A stretch of 64,000 nt of DNA from Saururus chinensis (Eukaryota; Streptophyta; Magnoliopsida; Piperales; Saururaceae), in contig CP141147.1 in the NCBI GenBank assembly GCA_035235625.1, forward strand, positions 30,858,756 to 30,922,755, read 5' to 3'. Shown here piece by piece: positions 22,809 through 34,764 of this stretch (positions are counted from its first letter, which is position 1; each line of letters opens with the position of its first letter). Position numbers and translations under genes: made by a program. The notes beneath the pieces are model-generated. The model was not told where the DNA came from, ran no database searches, and worked only from the letters and a program-made list of their open reading frames with translations.

Positions 22809-25078
22809 ATGGGTTTTCTTGGCTCTGCTGAAGGCTGCAATTTGCTCTCCAAGGTAGTTACTAATGGTGGACACAATGAAGACTCGCTATACTTCGATGG
22901 CTGGAAAGCCTACGATAGAGACCCATTCCACCCAACTCGAAATCCTCGAGGAGTTATTCAGATGGGTCTTGCTGAAAATCAGGTTTGGCCACACCCATGT
23001 TTTCCCTCCGTGCAAAAATGATTCGAAAGCTATAATGATATGGTAATCAAAGAGTGTTTCTAAACCTTGGTTCTTCACTTGCTTGCAGATTTCCTTTGAC
23101 TTGATGGAGGAGTGGATTAGGAAGAACCCATCAGCTTCAATCTGCACTGCAGAAGGGTTGTCAAACTTTAGAGACATTGCCATCTTTCAAGATTATCATG
23201 GATTGCCAGCATTTAGGATTGTGAGTGTCAAATTCACTTTTTCATGGGTTTTGCTCTCTTCTCAATCCTGTCTTCCCCTTATGCCTTGCATTTGAAGTTC
23301 AAAATAACATTGTTTCGTACGTAGATTAGAAATCATACAGTAATGCGGACTTATTGACACTAATGAAATAATCTATAGTCACTTGGCCTGCACATTACAA
23401 GACTAATTTCGCTTGGCACAAGATAATATGGTTGCTGTCATCATTGCCGATCGATTTCAAATTCTACTCAATCTTACTGTTCAAATTGGAGAAGACATTC
23501 TGACCAGGCTGAAACCTTTTTATAATGGACAGGCTGTGGCAAAGTTCATGGAGAAGGTTAGAGGAGGGAAGGCTACGTTTGACCCAGACCGGATCGTCAT
23601 GAGCGGTGGAGCCACCGGAGCACATGAGCTGATAGCCTTCTGCTTGGCTGACCCAGGAGAAGCATTCTTGGTTCCCACCCCATACTATCCAGGGTTAGTC
23701 TCGCTCTCCTCCATTATGAGTCCATATTAATTACTACGTACATTCATATCATGTTCTTCTTTGAACTCTATTCTTAATTAAGTAGCAGGAAACTAGTTAA
23801 TTTTTGCAGCTAGAATGGCTGTTACATGATGATTTACACCCATACTAGTGCATTACAGTAGGAACACTCGTAATTGGATTAAGTCACAGGCTCTCTTCTC
23901 TGAAAATCAAATTTATGTTAGCTCCATCAAGCTTAAAAGTAGCTGGGTGTTGATTGAAAATCTTCAAATTTTTTCCATCTTTATTTGGAATCACAGCCTA
24001 GATAGAAACCCAGATATATTGTTTTTTGTTTGTTGGGATCCATATGAGTAGGTTAGTTGCTTTTTTTGTAATTAGACCATTACTGATCCTACACTTACAG
24101 AGTTTCAGTTAAACGTTCCACTATTGCAGGTTCGACAGAGACTTGAGGTGGAGAACAGGAGTGCAGCTTCTTCCTATTTTTTGTGAGAGTTCCAACCATT
24201 TCAAGATCACCCAAGCTGCCATGGAAGCTGCATACAAGAGGGCCGAGGAGGCCCACATAAGAGTGAAAGGGGTCCTAATCACAAACCCATCAAACCCGCT
24301 TGGCACCCTCTTGGACAGGGAAACACTTAGAAAAATAGTAGCCTTCATCAATGCAAAGGATATTCACTTAGTCTGTGACGAGATTTATGCTGCAACAGTC
24401 TTCAGCCAACCTGAATTCATCAGCATCTCTGAGATCATAGAAGAAGATGATATCAAGTGCAACCGCGACCTCATCCATATTGTGTACAGCCTATCAAAAG
24501 ACTTAGGGTTTCCAGGCTTCAGGGTTGGATTGATCTACTCATACAATGATAAGTTGATGAATTGTGCTAGAAAAATGTCAAGCTTCGGACTAGTCTCCAC
24601 ACAAACTCAACATCTAATTGCCACCATGCTCTTGGATGATGAGTTTGTGAACAAGTTCTTGGCAGAGAGCGCTAGGAGACTAGCACTGAGGCATAAAATC
24701 TTCACACGGGGGCTGGCTCAGGTGGGTGTGAGTTGTCTTAAGAGCAATGCAGGGCTCTTCTGTTGGATGGACTTGAGGACACTCCTTAAAGAGGCAACAA
24801 TGGAGGCCGAGATGGAGTTGTGGCGTACAATCATTCATGATGTTAAGCTCAATGTGTCTCCAGGTTCATCCTTTCACTGCACTGAGCCTGGTTGGTTCAG
24901 GGTGTGCTTTGCTAACATGGATGAGGAGACGATGAAGGTGGCTCTTCATAGAATCTGGTCTTTCATACAAAAGACAGACAAGGCACCTGTCCCAGCAGCC
25001 AAGACCGCCGCTTATTCATGCTACAACTTAATCTTGTGGGACGTTGGGTCATCTGACTATGTAATCAAGAAAATATGA
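22809..25078 (+). CDS. 1-aminocyclopropane-1-carboxylate synthase (4 exons)
   Basis: Exons 22809-22982, 23089-23220, 23533-23693 and 24130-25078 join in frame to 471 residues. The enzyme turns S-adenosylmethionine into ACC, the committed step of ethylene synthesis, using pyridoxal phosphate in the cytosol. All conserved boxes are present: [46 protein letters not shown], the PLP-lysine box [15 protein letters not shown], and [29 protein letters not shown] is the wording of type I enzymes (ACS1/2/6). The C-terminus after [11 protein letters not shown] is short and odd, ending SSDYVIKKI. It lacks the type I RLSF site and the downstream Ser-Pro sites. The reading frame is otherwise clean and all splice sites are GT-AG. 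Enzyme identity is very secure; subclass from the core is ACS2-like. Confidence 0.96.
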
Positions 25079-25364
25079 GAGTTCCTTCATTCTTTTGAGC
25101 GAAAATAATGTTTGGCACTGATGGTTCTCGCCTCTCATGGCGACTATATAACAAATACGTAAGCCAAGAAGGCAGGAAGGGATAGGGATGAACCAGAATT
25201 TGTAATTTTTTTCTCAGAGGTTGATAATAATAGAAGCATCTCCCATGTTTTTTTAAGCCTATTCTTCCCCTCACCCTCCAAATAATGTCTTGCTTTACCC
25301 CGTTACTCACTTTTTTTTCACGTCCACCTTACTCCTTTAATTAAACAAATATATTTCAAACACA

Positions 25365-25930
25365 ATACATAAAGAAGGAAAACAAGAATTTTTTAGAGGA
25401 AGAAGTTGGAGTTTTTTTCTTGTGTATTGCGTGAAAAGCGTTGTTGAGAAATCTTATAATTCTCTTGTATTTTAATTCTCTATCTAGTGAAATTGTGTGA
25501 TCCCGTGAATGTAGGAAACAAGGCTAAACCACGTTAAATTCTCTTATGTACTTTGCTTTCGTATTGACGTTTCTATATCCATATTTCCGCAGTAGAGGTA
25601 GGGGAACAATAAAATTATATTATGTTCGCCCAAAACTTTCAGAACAATAAATATATACTCTGTTTGGCCATAACCAGAGTATAGTAAACTTATACTATGT
25701 TTGGCGAGGCCTGTAGTTTTATTCTCCACAATTGATATCAAAGCTTCAGGAGGAGATGACCGACGATAGCAAGTTCAAGATAGAAAAATTTAATGGCCAA
25801 AACTACATATTTTAGCTCATGCAGATTAAAGATTACTTATACTAGAAGGACCTCTACTAGCCAAGACTACGAAAGAATGTTTTGATTTGCTTAAGTGGTT
25901 GTATACGAGTCATTGTACAAACAAGGTACA
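25365..25930 (+). mobile_element. 5'-truncated Copia LTR with PBS and gag start (fossil)
   Basis: Bases about 25365-25735 are the 3' two thirds of the LTR family seen intact at 21052-21603, ending TCTCCACA. Next comes ATTGATATCAAAGCTTCAGG, a tRNA-Met-type primer-binding site, then a stretch resembling a Copia gag N-terminus (KFxIEKFNGxNY pattern). The rest of the element is absent and the piece is broken. Confidence 0.75.
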
Positions 25931-27962
25931 TCTTGTGACCAGCTTCTTTGATTTAAAAATGTTTGATGATGAGACTGTGGCCAATCACATATTTATATGT
26001 CTTTCCTTTATGATCATGTCTTTTCTAATTATTTTGTTGTTACCCTTTTTCCAAACAAATGGATAACTATCTCAAACTCTTCCACCTTATATGTAGGGAA
26101 ATAACACATTTATGAACATTTTCTTTAAGTGGACACTTTTTATTTATAGATTTACAAACCCCATAGTTCAATTCAACCTGACAAATAAGTAATCATTGAG
26201 ATGTGTAGATATATAAAATAGTAATTAAGATATTATAATATATAAATTACTATTTTTTTAAATCTAGTTAATGAGCATACCTATTAATTTATACTTGGTG
26301 ACTCACTTTTAAGGAGCTTTGGTTCATTTATTTACTAAGAGAAAAGGTATAGAGAGAAAACCATATATTATCGTGACCTTGGACCATTAGTTTATAAAAA
26401 AAAACAACTTATCATCATCATGTAGATTTTTTTATTAAATGTACATCTAATGTAGTGAATTTTTTGCATGAGTAGCCATTTGTATTTTTATATTATTGTA
26501 GAGAGGCAATGCATAAATCGTATAAAAAGTTAATTGTAGCATGTCTTTGGTGTAATAATGGGTACTTACAATAAAGAAAGTCTTAAATATTGTTACCATG
26601 TATTGATCTAAATTAAAGCGCTCTAATCAAAACAAACTTTTATTAGATACTACTTCACCATATGGATTAATGCGCCCTTTGCTTCTAAGGTTATGGTGTT
26701 GGAAGACCAAGACAAAAAATTAAAATATAAATGATTTATCAAAATTCTCCTATATGATTCAAGGATGATAAATCAAAGAGGATCTAATAAAGAATATGAA
26801 CAAATGAGGAAATTGAACCTTATCAGAACTCTATATCCCCCAACTTTGATACCATGTAAGAACTCATAATTCATTCTTTTTAATTTTTTTACAAGGAATG
26901 TACAAAGATAATACAATATATATCATCTCGAATTTTAGAGAAGAAATTATAGTATTTGTCATTAATTATATATTGTCATTATCCACCTCAATTAAGGGCT
27001 AAGTTAAGGTATCATGTCTTTATTAGTTTATATATTTTATGTACAAGCCATTGAGGAGATTTTTCTCATTTTAAATAGTGAATTTCTATAGCCTCTTTAT
27101 TTCCAATGTAACTTCAATATGAAGCATTAAAATCTTCAGTTGCTTTTGGTTATGGGTACACCTACTTGCTGGATTAGCTATCATGGCCTTGGCTTTAAAA
27201 ACTAATAATTCATATGTCTTTCATTCATCACCATGCACTTTATTAACTATTCTATGAGTACCTTTTTTATCACTGCCTTAAACTCTTTTCCCTCGTATAT
27301 AGGGAAATAGATTATTTATGAGCATTTTCTTTAGTTTGACACTTTTAATAATGAATATACAAGTCCACTATTCAATTCAACTTGTCAAAGGAAGTAATCA
27401 TTAAGATGTGATTTAATATATAAAACAATAATTAAGATATTGTAATTGAGAGTTTAATATCTGTTTAGAAGAGAATAGATGATCATTAGATTGCTTCTAG
27501 TCCGATTATCTATTAAAGATAAAGATTATGAGTTCTAGCATTGATGCGCAGGAATCATTTTTAAAGCAGAATAAAAAAATCTAAGAATTAAGCTCCATCG
27601 CAATCAATAAATCATCAAACCACACATGCAAACTACATAACATAAGGTTTTAATGTGAAAAACCAAAACTCGGGTAAAAAAATCATGACAACCTTAATTA
27701 AAATTAATACACTAGAATGATTTTGAACTAAGAACACAAAAAAAAAAAAAACAACCAACATTTTCCATTATACATTGTCATTATCCTCCTTAATTGAAGG
27801 CTAAGGGAAGATGCTATGTCATTCATTGTTTAATCATTTTGTGTACAAGCCATATGGGCGATTTTTCTCATCTATAATAATTTATTTTTTAATAGCCTAT
27901 TTTTTTAATGTAATGTCAATATGAAGTATTAAAAACTTTAGTTGCTTTTGGTTTTGGGTGCA
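25931..27962. repeat. AT-rich region with dispersed direct duplication
   Basis: Two pairs of similar blocks lie in direct order. About 26085-26245 resembles 27300-27440 (shared GGGAAATA, CATTTTCTTTA, TTCAATTCAAC). About 26970-27150 resembles 27775-27960 (shared GTCATTATCC, GTACAAGCCAT, GTTGCTTTTGGTT). The pattern suggests remains of an old repeated element, perhaps LTR-derived. No gene is seen. Confidence 0.5.
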
Positions 27963-28128
27963 TGTAAGATACCTGATCGTAAACCGGCTTGAATTCATTT
28001 TGTTCAAATGCTTTTCTATGTTTTAATATTAATTCTGATCGGTTCCAAACGATTTTCTAAATTTGAGTATTTTTTAAAGGTTTTAATCAAAACCAACTTC
28101 ACATTTATTAGTTTTAAGTAATTTTGGG

Positions 28129-28574
28129 TAGGGCTGCACTAGAAAACTGGAATCGAACCAGGTGAAACCGAACCAAAATTTAGCGGTTCAGTTCAGTTCG
28201 GTTCCTGATTCGGTTTTGGTTCAGTTCTTATAAAAAAAACCGAATGAATTTCAGTTCAGTTCGATTTTAAGAAAAAAAAACAGAAACTGAATCAATTTAA
28301 TTAAAATAATTTTAGTTCGGTTCGGTTTTAAGGAAAAAATTAAATTTTTATATAAAAATGTGTAATTTCATATTATATCTACTTGATTTTGATTTATTAA
28401 AATAATTTAATTAAAATATTTGGTTTTTATTTGGTTTTGGTTCTCATGTCGGTTCGATTTAGTTTTTATATTTTGGTTTTAAATCTTGGTTCGGTTTGAT
28501 TCCTGAATTTTGGTTCTGGAATTTGGTTCGGTTCAGTTAAATTCTTGCAGGAACCGAATCGAGATGCAACCCTA
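28129..28574. mobile_element. hAT-type MITE rich in GGTTCGGTT units, nested in LTR
   Basis: It starts TAGGGCTGCAC and ends TGCAACCCTA, hAT-like inverted ends, and is flanked by the perfect 8-bp duplication ATTTTGGG (28121-28128 and 28575-28582). The 446-bp inside is a run of degenerate CGGTTC/GAACCG units. A related copy in the opposite orientation lies at 39109-39537. Confidence 0.88.
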
Positions 28575-29539
28575 ATTTTGGGTCAAATCTGAATTTTTAG
28601 GATTTTTTTGAATTTTTACAATTTTTTTGAAAATTAAGGTTTGGCGGGACCCCCTGCGGGCCCCACTGACAAAATTATGGTTTTTGGACCCAAAATGCTC
28701 TAGACATCAATAGAAGACACTATAAAAATTTCATAATTTTTCTAGACCTAATTTTGGGTTAAATTGCTAAATTTCCTAATTTTAGTTAAAAACTTTATTT
28801 CTACACCACATTTCTATTAGGTATAGCCCAACCCCTCCTATAAAAGGAAAGGGTTGTGTCATTTTCCCATTTAAGAATAGGCTTAGCTAGGAGATTTGGA
28901 GCCTAATCCCCGATTAGGCCCGAAAAAATGATTAGAGGTGAGTTTAGCTTAATCTCTAGGTTTTTCTTAAACTCTTCTTAATCCTGACTTCCCCCATCAT
29001 CTCGATCCATTTGAAAGCATAAAACTAATGTTTTACCTCTCTTCTCCAAGCCTTGATCTTCAAATTTTCGTTTTTAAGCTTCTAATACCCTAAATCTAAT
29101 ATTTACTTTTGGTTTTTCAAAGCTAAATTGAGATTAGTTATATGTGAACTTAAAATCGTGTTTTTGAAAGGTGTTGGAGGAGATTGAAGGTTTAATCCGA
29201 ACTAAAATCCTTGGGACAACTGCTCTCTCAGCCAGGCAATGGTTTTGACCGCCAACTCCGTCGCCACCGTCGTGTGCTCACCATCAAACGTCATGATTAC
29301 GAGGTAGGGGAGCTTTGAACTCGTAATTTCATGATAGCATACATTGAATGAGTAGTAGCATGCTAGGATTATATGATTCCATGCTTTGGATGTTAAGTAA
29401 TGATCCGATTGCATGATGTGCATATAAGCATGATTATATGGTATGTTTATATACATATGGCATGTGTATGAGCTGTAAGTGCGGTTGATATATGTGTAAT
29501 GTGTGTGCTAAGTATGATTGATATGTATGAGATGTATAT

Positions 29540-29830
29540 ACATTTTATGGATGTGGAATATGTATGCGCTAGCAATGGCTAGCGAATATGCTAGTATGTT
29601 ACGTATGTGTATTATGCATGTGCCAGTGATGGCTAGCGTGCATGTTTGAAGTATGTATGGATTATGAATGTGCTAGTGATGGCTAGCGTGTATGTTTGAG
29701 GTATGTATGGATTATGCATGTGCCAATGATGGCTAGCGTGCATGTTTGAAGTATGTATGTATGTGTATGTGTATATATGCACTAGCGATGACTAGTGAGC
29801 ATGTTTGTAAGCTACGTATGTATGACAGTA
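29540..29830. repeat. tandem array of about 60-bp TGGCTAGCG units
   Basis: Several units share GTGCCAGTGATGGCTAGCG, GCATGTTTGA and GTATGTATGGATTATG, with spacing near 60 bp. The array lies inside the long LTR. Confidence 0.75.
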
Positions 29831-30179
29831 TGTGTATGTTATACATATGTGTGGTAGACATACGTATGTATGATGGCTATTTGCCTATGCTATGGATATG
29901 TGTATGTGTATGTGGGCAGAGGTATGATCTATGAATGGTAAGAAGTGTCAGTGTTTGGTATGGATTTGGATATGGATGTGTAAGCATATGACGGATGACA
30001 GAGGATATGAGTATGACTGGTGAGGTTTATCAGACAGTAGGAGTGTGCATAATTGTACAAACATAACGTACAGCTTATGAAGTGAAAAGTAAGCATAATA
30101 AGTGAGATATAAGTAAGGGGGCGACAACTGGGTTGGCTCTGAGGAGCTTCATTTGATGATGTCAGTGTAAGATGATTTG

Positions 30180-31160
30180 GCCATAAGATGGATGGCGAAG
30201 TATGTAAGACTGTAAGGGTTTGATGTACGATGTGTTATGATCATGATGTGGACAGATTAAGTGAAGTTTGTTGCCCTAACGAACTTGGGCTTCAGATCGG
30301 GTTCATCTTCAGTTTGATCAGTGGAGCACCGTATGCTTGAGTGCTTATGTGGCATAATTGTACCGCATATTGTACTTAATTCAAACTTGAATTATAAGCA
30401 TAGCTAATGATAGCATTGTGAGTTTGAGACCTGAGGGTTCGACGGATTAAGTTCCGTGTTTGAGCTAGCCGATAATGAGTCGGCTGAGCATTTCTCATGT
30501 CTTGCCATGGTAAGATGGATGGCGAAGTATGTAAGGCTGTAAGGGTTTGATGTATGATGTGTTATGATCATGATGTGGGCAGATTAAGTGAAATCTGTTG
30601 CCCTAACGAACTTGGGTTTCGGATCGGGCTCAACTTCGGTTTGATCAGTGGAGCACCGTATGCTTGAGTGCTTGTGTGGCATAATTGTACCGCATAATGT
30701 ACTTAATTCAAACTTGAATTATAAGCATAGCTAATAATAACATTGTGAGTTTGAGACCTGAGGGTTCGACGGATTAAGTTCCGTGTTTGAGCTAGCCGAT
30801 AATAAGTTGGCTGAGCATTTCTCATGTCTTGCCATGGTAAGATGGATGACGAAGTATGTAAGACTGTAAGGGTTTAATGTACAATGTGTTATGATCATGA
30901 TGTGGACAGATTAAGTGAAGTCTGTTGCCCTGACGAACTTGGGTTTCGGATCAGGCTCAACTTCGGTTTGATTAGTGGAGCACCGTATGCTTGAGTGCTT
31001 GTGTGGCATAATTGTACCGCATAATGTACTTAATTCAAACTTGAATTATAAGCATAGCTAATGATAGCATTGTGAGTTTGAGACCTGAGGGTTCGGCGGA
31101 TTAAGTTCTGTGTTTGAGCTAGCTGATAATGAGTCAGCTGAGCATTTCTCATGTCTTGCC
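30180..31160. repeat. three tandem units of about 326 bp
   Basis: Units start at 30180, 30504 and 30831 (spacings 324 and 327). Each begins with AAGATGGATGNCGAAGTATG and includes ATGATCATGATGTGG, GGAGCACCGTATGCTTGAGT and GAGGGTTCGNCGGATTAAG. They end near ATGTCTTGCC. Identity is high, so the amplification is fairly recent. No long reading frame is conserved. Confidence 0.9.
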
Positions 31161-31184
31161 ATGGTGTTTATCCTACGGGATGTT

Positions 31185-31590
31185 GTCTGTGTGCTGTATA
31201 GAGCACCGGACGTCTGATGCTCTGTTGAGAGCGATGTATGTTTGATTTGGTCTGTGTGCTGTATAAGCCCAGACGTTTGATGCTCTGTTGAAAGCGATGT
31301 ACATTTTTGACTTTGGTCTGTGTGTTGTATAAGCCCAGACATTTGATGCTTTGTTAAAAGCGTTGTATGATTCCGCCCAAGAGTGGCACTGTATGTTTCT
31401 GCCCAAGTGGCACTGTATGATTTCTGCCCAAGAGTGGCACTAGCACTATAAGACCCATTATGGTGGGCAATTCTATGACACTATAAGACTCATTATGGTG
31501 GGCAATTCTATGACACTATAAGACCCATTATGGTGGGTGATTCTATGGCACTATAAGACTCATTATGGTGGGCAACTATATGACCCAGGT
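31185..31590. repeat. three consecutive short tandem arrays
   Basis: First, about three units of 62 bp with TCTGTGTGCTGTATA and GATGCTCTGTTGA (31185-31365). Second, about three units near 30 bp with TTCTGCCCAAGAGTGGCACT (31366-31445). Third, four units near 38 bp with CACTATAAGACCCATTATGG (31443-31575). All lie inside the long LTR. Confidence 0.85.
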
Positions 31591-31774
31591 AAGTAGTATC
31601 ATGGATCTACTTTTACCTGTTTGATCCAGTGCCCCATGAGCATTGGCGTGTCTTACATTCGGAAAAGTCCATGACATCTAGTCACTCCCCGGAGCTTAAG
31701 GTGTTGCCCTAGTGACATTCTTTTTCATTTCGACGTTAGAGCTTATTAGTTGTAATGAGCTTCAGTGGTCGATA

Positions 31775-32117
31775 GTATGAGCACGACTGTAAGAGTATGT
31801 GCATGAGCATGACTGTAAGAGTATGTGTATGAGCACGACTATAAGAGTATGTATACGAGTATGATTGTATGAGTAAGGTCGTACAAGTATGTGTAAGCTG
31901 AATGAGTAAGCATATGATTGTACGAGTAAGGTCGTACAAGTATGTGTAAGTTGTATGAGTATGCGTACGATGGTTCGAGTAGGTTTGTAAGACCTGGATA
32001 AGGGTGTTTGTGTAAGTTTAATTCGATGGTATGATTTTGGCACGGTTGTGCATTTGGTATGATTTTGGCACGATGGTGAATTTGGTATGATTTTGGCATG
32101 ATGTTGCATTTGGTATG
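31775..32117. repeat. tandem arrays of GTATGAGCACGACT and TATGATTTTGGCACG units
   Basis: Degenerate units of TATGAGCACGACTGTAAGAG type run from 31775 to about 31985. They are followed by three 29-bp units of TATGATTTTGGCACG...CATTTGG at about 32030-32117. Confidence 0.75.
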
Positions 32118-32773
32118 TTTATACGCGTATGAGCATGATTATGACATGCCTGTTTGTTCATGTTTGAGTTGCATGAACGCATGTATTTATAAACTTAGTG
32201 AGTTCACTGTTTTGGTTTCCCCTACTGAGTATTTTCCTACTGAGTATGAAAATACTCATTACCCTACTTTTTAGCCCCGTTGTACGGGAGGTTTTGCAGG
32301 TTGTGCGGAGAGCTCCTGGAGATGGATGCTCACTTCCGAGGTGGATTGATTCCCTTAGATTCAGGTATATGCTTGACTCACTGTGAGTTTATTTGTGCCA
32401 CGATCTCTTGTAATGGGTGAGACAAGAATTAAGATATGTATGTATTCTGGACTTTCGGTTGGATTACACTGTGGATTGTTATGGGACTTGCACTCAGGGA
32501 TGTCTGTGAGAGATTTGTATTTAAAGTCTATGATCATAGCAATTTAGTCATACGTGTGTTTTCGAGTAGCGCCTGAGGATATTTGCTTTGGCCATACGAT
32601 GTTTGACCCTATGATGGAAATATTTAGATGAAAAATTGATGTTTAGTGTTTTAAATTATAAACTGTTTTATTAGGTTTTGATTTCATCATTTTTCCTCCG
32701 ATTTACAGACGTTATATTGCAAAAAAAATTTGTGAATTTTAAGGAAAATGTATGAAAAATTTCGGGCGTTACA

Positions 32774-33291
32774 AAGGGTACTAAACTAAGCTTGTAAGTT
32801 CAAATTGACTCATGCTTGACTCGGCTCAGCTCATTCAAGCTTGAGCTCAAAATTAGTCAAGCCCAACTCTATCAACATATTTTCTTTCGGCTCAACTTGA
32901 AGCTCAAGAAAAACTTACATTCACATAATATATATTCGGCCCAACTCCTTCCATAATATATATTATTTTTACTTTCTCTCTCTATATATAATACTCCTTC
33001 CATCCAATGTTAATAGTGTGGGGATTAAAAATTTAAAATAAACTAAAATTAGTTCATTTAATTTTTTCTAATCCAAACCTTGAATATGAGCAAGGTTATA
33101 AATTAAGCTAATGTGTTAGGAGCCATAATATTTACATCTCTACTAATATAATATATTAATAATATTATTATACATTGATTATAAAATCAAGTCAACTCGT
33201 AAGCTAAAGTTAATCGACTTGAGTTCGACTCGAAGTTGAAATTTTAAATTCAAGCTAAACTCTACTTGGCTCGGCTAGTTAGCACCCCTAA
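32774..33291. mobile_element. putative hAT-type MITE with Gly/Ser-free AAGCTTGAGCTC motifs
   Basis: The ends AGGGTACTAAAC and GTTAGCACCCCTA are imperfect inverted repeats of the TAGGGGTGNTAAC type, as in the element at 54026. The inside shows CTTGAGCTCAA and TTGAGTTCGACTCG motifs. It abuts the LTR end and I see no matching 8-bp flanks, so the borders are uncertain. Confidence 0.45.
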
Positions 33292-33315
33292 AGTAGGCCT
33301 CCAACCCGTTGAAAA

Positions 33316-34457
33316 TGTTGGGCATATTTTCGTAATAAAACATCAAGTGGCCCAATTGTCTCAATTAACATTGTTTTGGGCTTTTAAAATTGTCTAGGTA
33401 ATGGGCCTAAGTCTGAATACCTATTAAGCTATAGTTTTAAGTGACAAATCTGAACCATTGGATGACTTATGGATGGACAGTCAGGATTCTAAGGTTCTTA
33501 ACAATGGTGTTCTAGTTTAGTTATAAATACACCATTAACCATCCTAATATAGTGCCTTAAGCAAGATTATTCTCAGTCATGTTCTAAACCAGAAACTTAT
33601 TGTGTGATTTTGAAGAGGATTAGTAGAGACAAGGCTTCATCAGGAAGATTAAGCTTCATTGAAGGTTATAATGGCTACATGTATGCCAAAAACCTTGTAT
33701 TATGTTGTAAGAATTGGTAGTTGAGGAAAAGGAAATTGGCTCTATGCACAGCGACGGCGCTAGCCAGCTCGCAAACACGGTGAGGAGGTAGCATTGGCTA
33801 GCGCTAGGTAGGATTGGAGATAGGGGCGACAACCCAAAAAACCAAAATTGATGCGCAAATAGTGACGAAAAAAATAGATTTTTTCAAAGGTTGTCGGACT
33901 GTGGGAACTGATCTTGAGGGCCGGCGTGGCAGCGGCACCGGCCAGAGCTCAACACGGTGTAGCGGTGGCTCTAGCCGGCGTGCCTGCTTTGGCCAACAGT
34001 CCAGCGGCTGTCTGGTGGACCGGCAGCCGCCTAGCAAAATTTTTTTTTATAAAGCTTGCCTCGATAACAATTGTTAGAACATAATACAAGGTTTTAACAT
34101 ACTTATAGCCATTAGAACCTTTAATGAAGCTTAATCCCCTTGTCTATGTTAATCCTCTTTAAAATCGCACAATGAGTTTCTGGTTTAAAACTTGATTGAG
34201 AACAATCTCACTTAAGGCACTGTATTAGGATGACTAATAATGTATTTATAGCTAAACTAGGACACCATTGTTAAGAACCCTGTAATCCTAACCGTCTATC
34301 CATAGGTCATCCAATGGTTTAAATTTGTCACCTAAAACCATAGCTTAATGAGTATTCAAAGTTAGACCCATTACCCAAATAGTTTTAAAAACTCAAAACA
34401 ATATCAATTGAGACAATTAGGTCACTTGATGTTTTATTACAAAATCAAGCCCTAACA
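33316..34457. mobile_element. head-to-head pair of LTRs with PBS-like sites (fossil)
   Basis: The left LTR (about 33316-33712) reads forward: TGTTGGGC...TTATGTTGTAAG. It is followed by ATTGGTAGTTGAGG, similar to a tRNA-Met primer site. The right LTR (34072-34457) is the same sequence on the minus strand (TGTTAGGGC...CTAACA), followed on that strand by ATTGTTATCGAGGC. A GC-rich core of about 350 bp lies between. Outer flanks TGAAAA and CGAAAA match at five of six bases, so the whole may have inserted as one unit. It is non-coding, TRIM-like in size, and broken. Confidence 0.65.
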
Positions 34458-34764
34458 CGAAAATCTCCTCAAAGGTTTTGAAAACCAGGATATCTACCCA
34501 AGGAGGTAATGGGCCACTCGCACCTGACTTGTGAGAGAGCTCTTTATGGGAAATTAATCAAGGAAGAAAACATATCGCTCTATTTGGAATGGAATGGATC
34601 CATCCATGGTTGTTCCAAAAGGCTCTGACTAATCCTTGCACAATGTAACGCTCTGCTTATTGGTGAACTTGATAGTTGATACGAACAGAATCATATATAT
34701 CATTACCGAAAGAAAGATAAGGTCTCATCAAGCTTTGCTTACATTAAGGACTTTACTGAACTCT

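Larger units (their letters stand above)
27963..32773 (+). repeat. very long Gypsy-type LTR with internal tandem arrays (fossil)
   Basis: The left end TGTAAGATACC and right end GGGCGTTACA give TG...CA borders. Blocks near the left (GGTTTGGCGGGACC, CCTATAAAAGGAAA) align with those of the solo LTR at 44466-47825. A 3' block has CCTACTGAGTATTTTCC and GTACGGGAGGTTTTGCAGG, wording common in chromovirus-type LTRs. It is about 4.8 kb, swollen by tandem repeats at 29540-32120 and by a hAT-type insertion at 28129-28574. I found no matching 5-bp flanks and no adjoining coding domains. Confidence 0.6.

Noticed and set aside
23413-23532. Open frame running into ACS exon 3, suggesting an insertion in the enzyme
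   Set aside because: An AG acceptor at 23531-23532 lets exon 2 (FRI) join exon 3 (AVAKF) exactly as in other ACC synthases, so the extra frame is intron.
25079-25310. Alternative-frame extension of the ACC synthase tail to recover a type I end
   Set aside because: Neither other frame past the last box reads like a type I tail, so I kept the annotated stop.
31058-31406. Minus-strand frames with repeated HTDQ/STEHQTSG units
   Set aside because: They are translations of the 62-bp tandem array inside an LTR, not a repeat protein.
29540-32120. Tandem repeats considered as a CRISPR-like array
   Set aside because: Units are contiguous without unique spacers and the genome is eukaryotic; these are ordinary tandem arrays.
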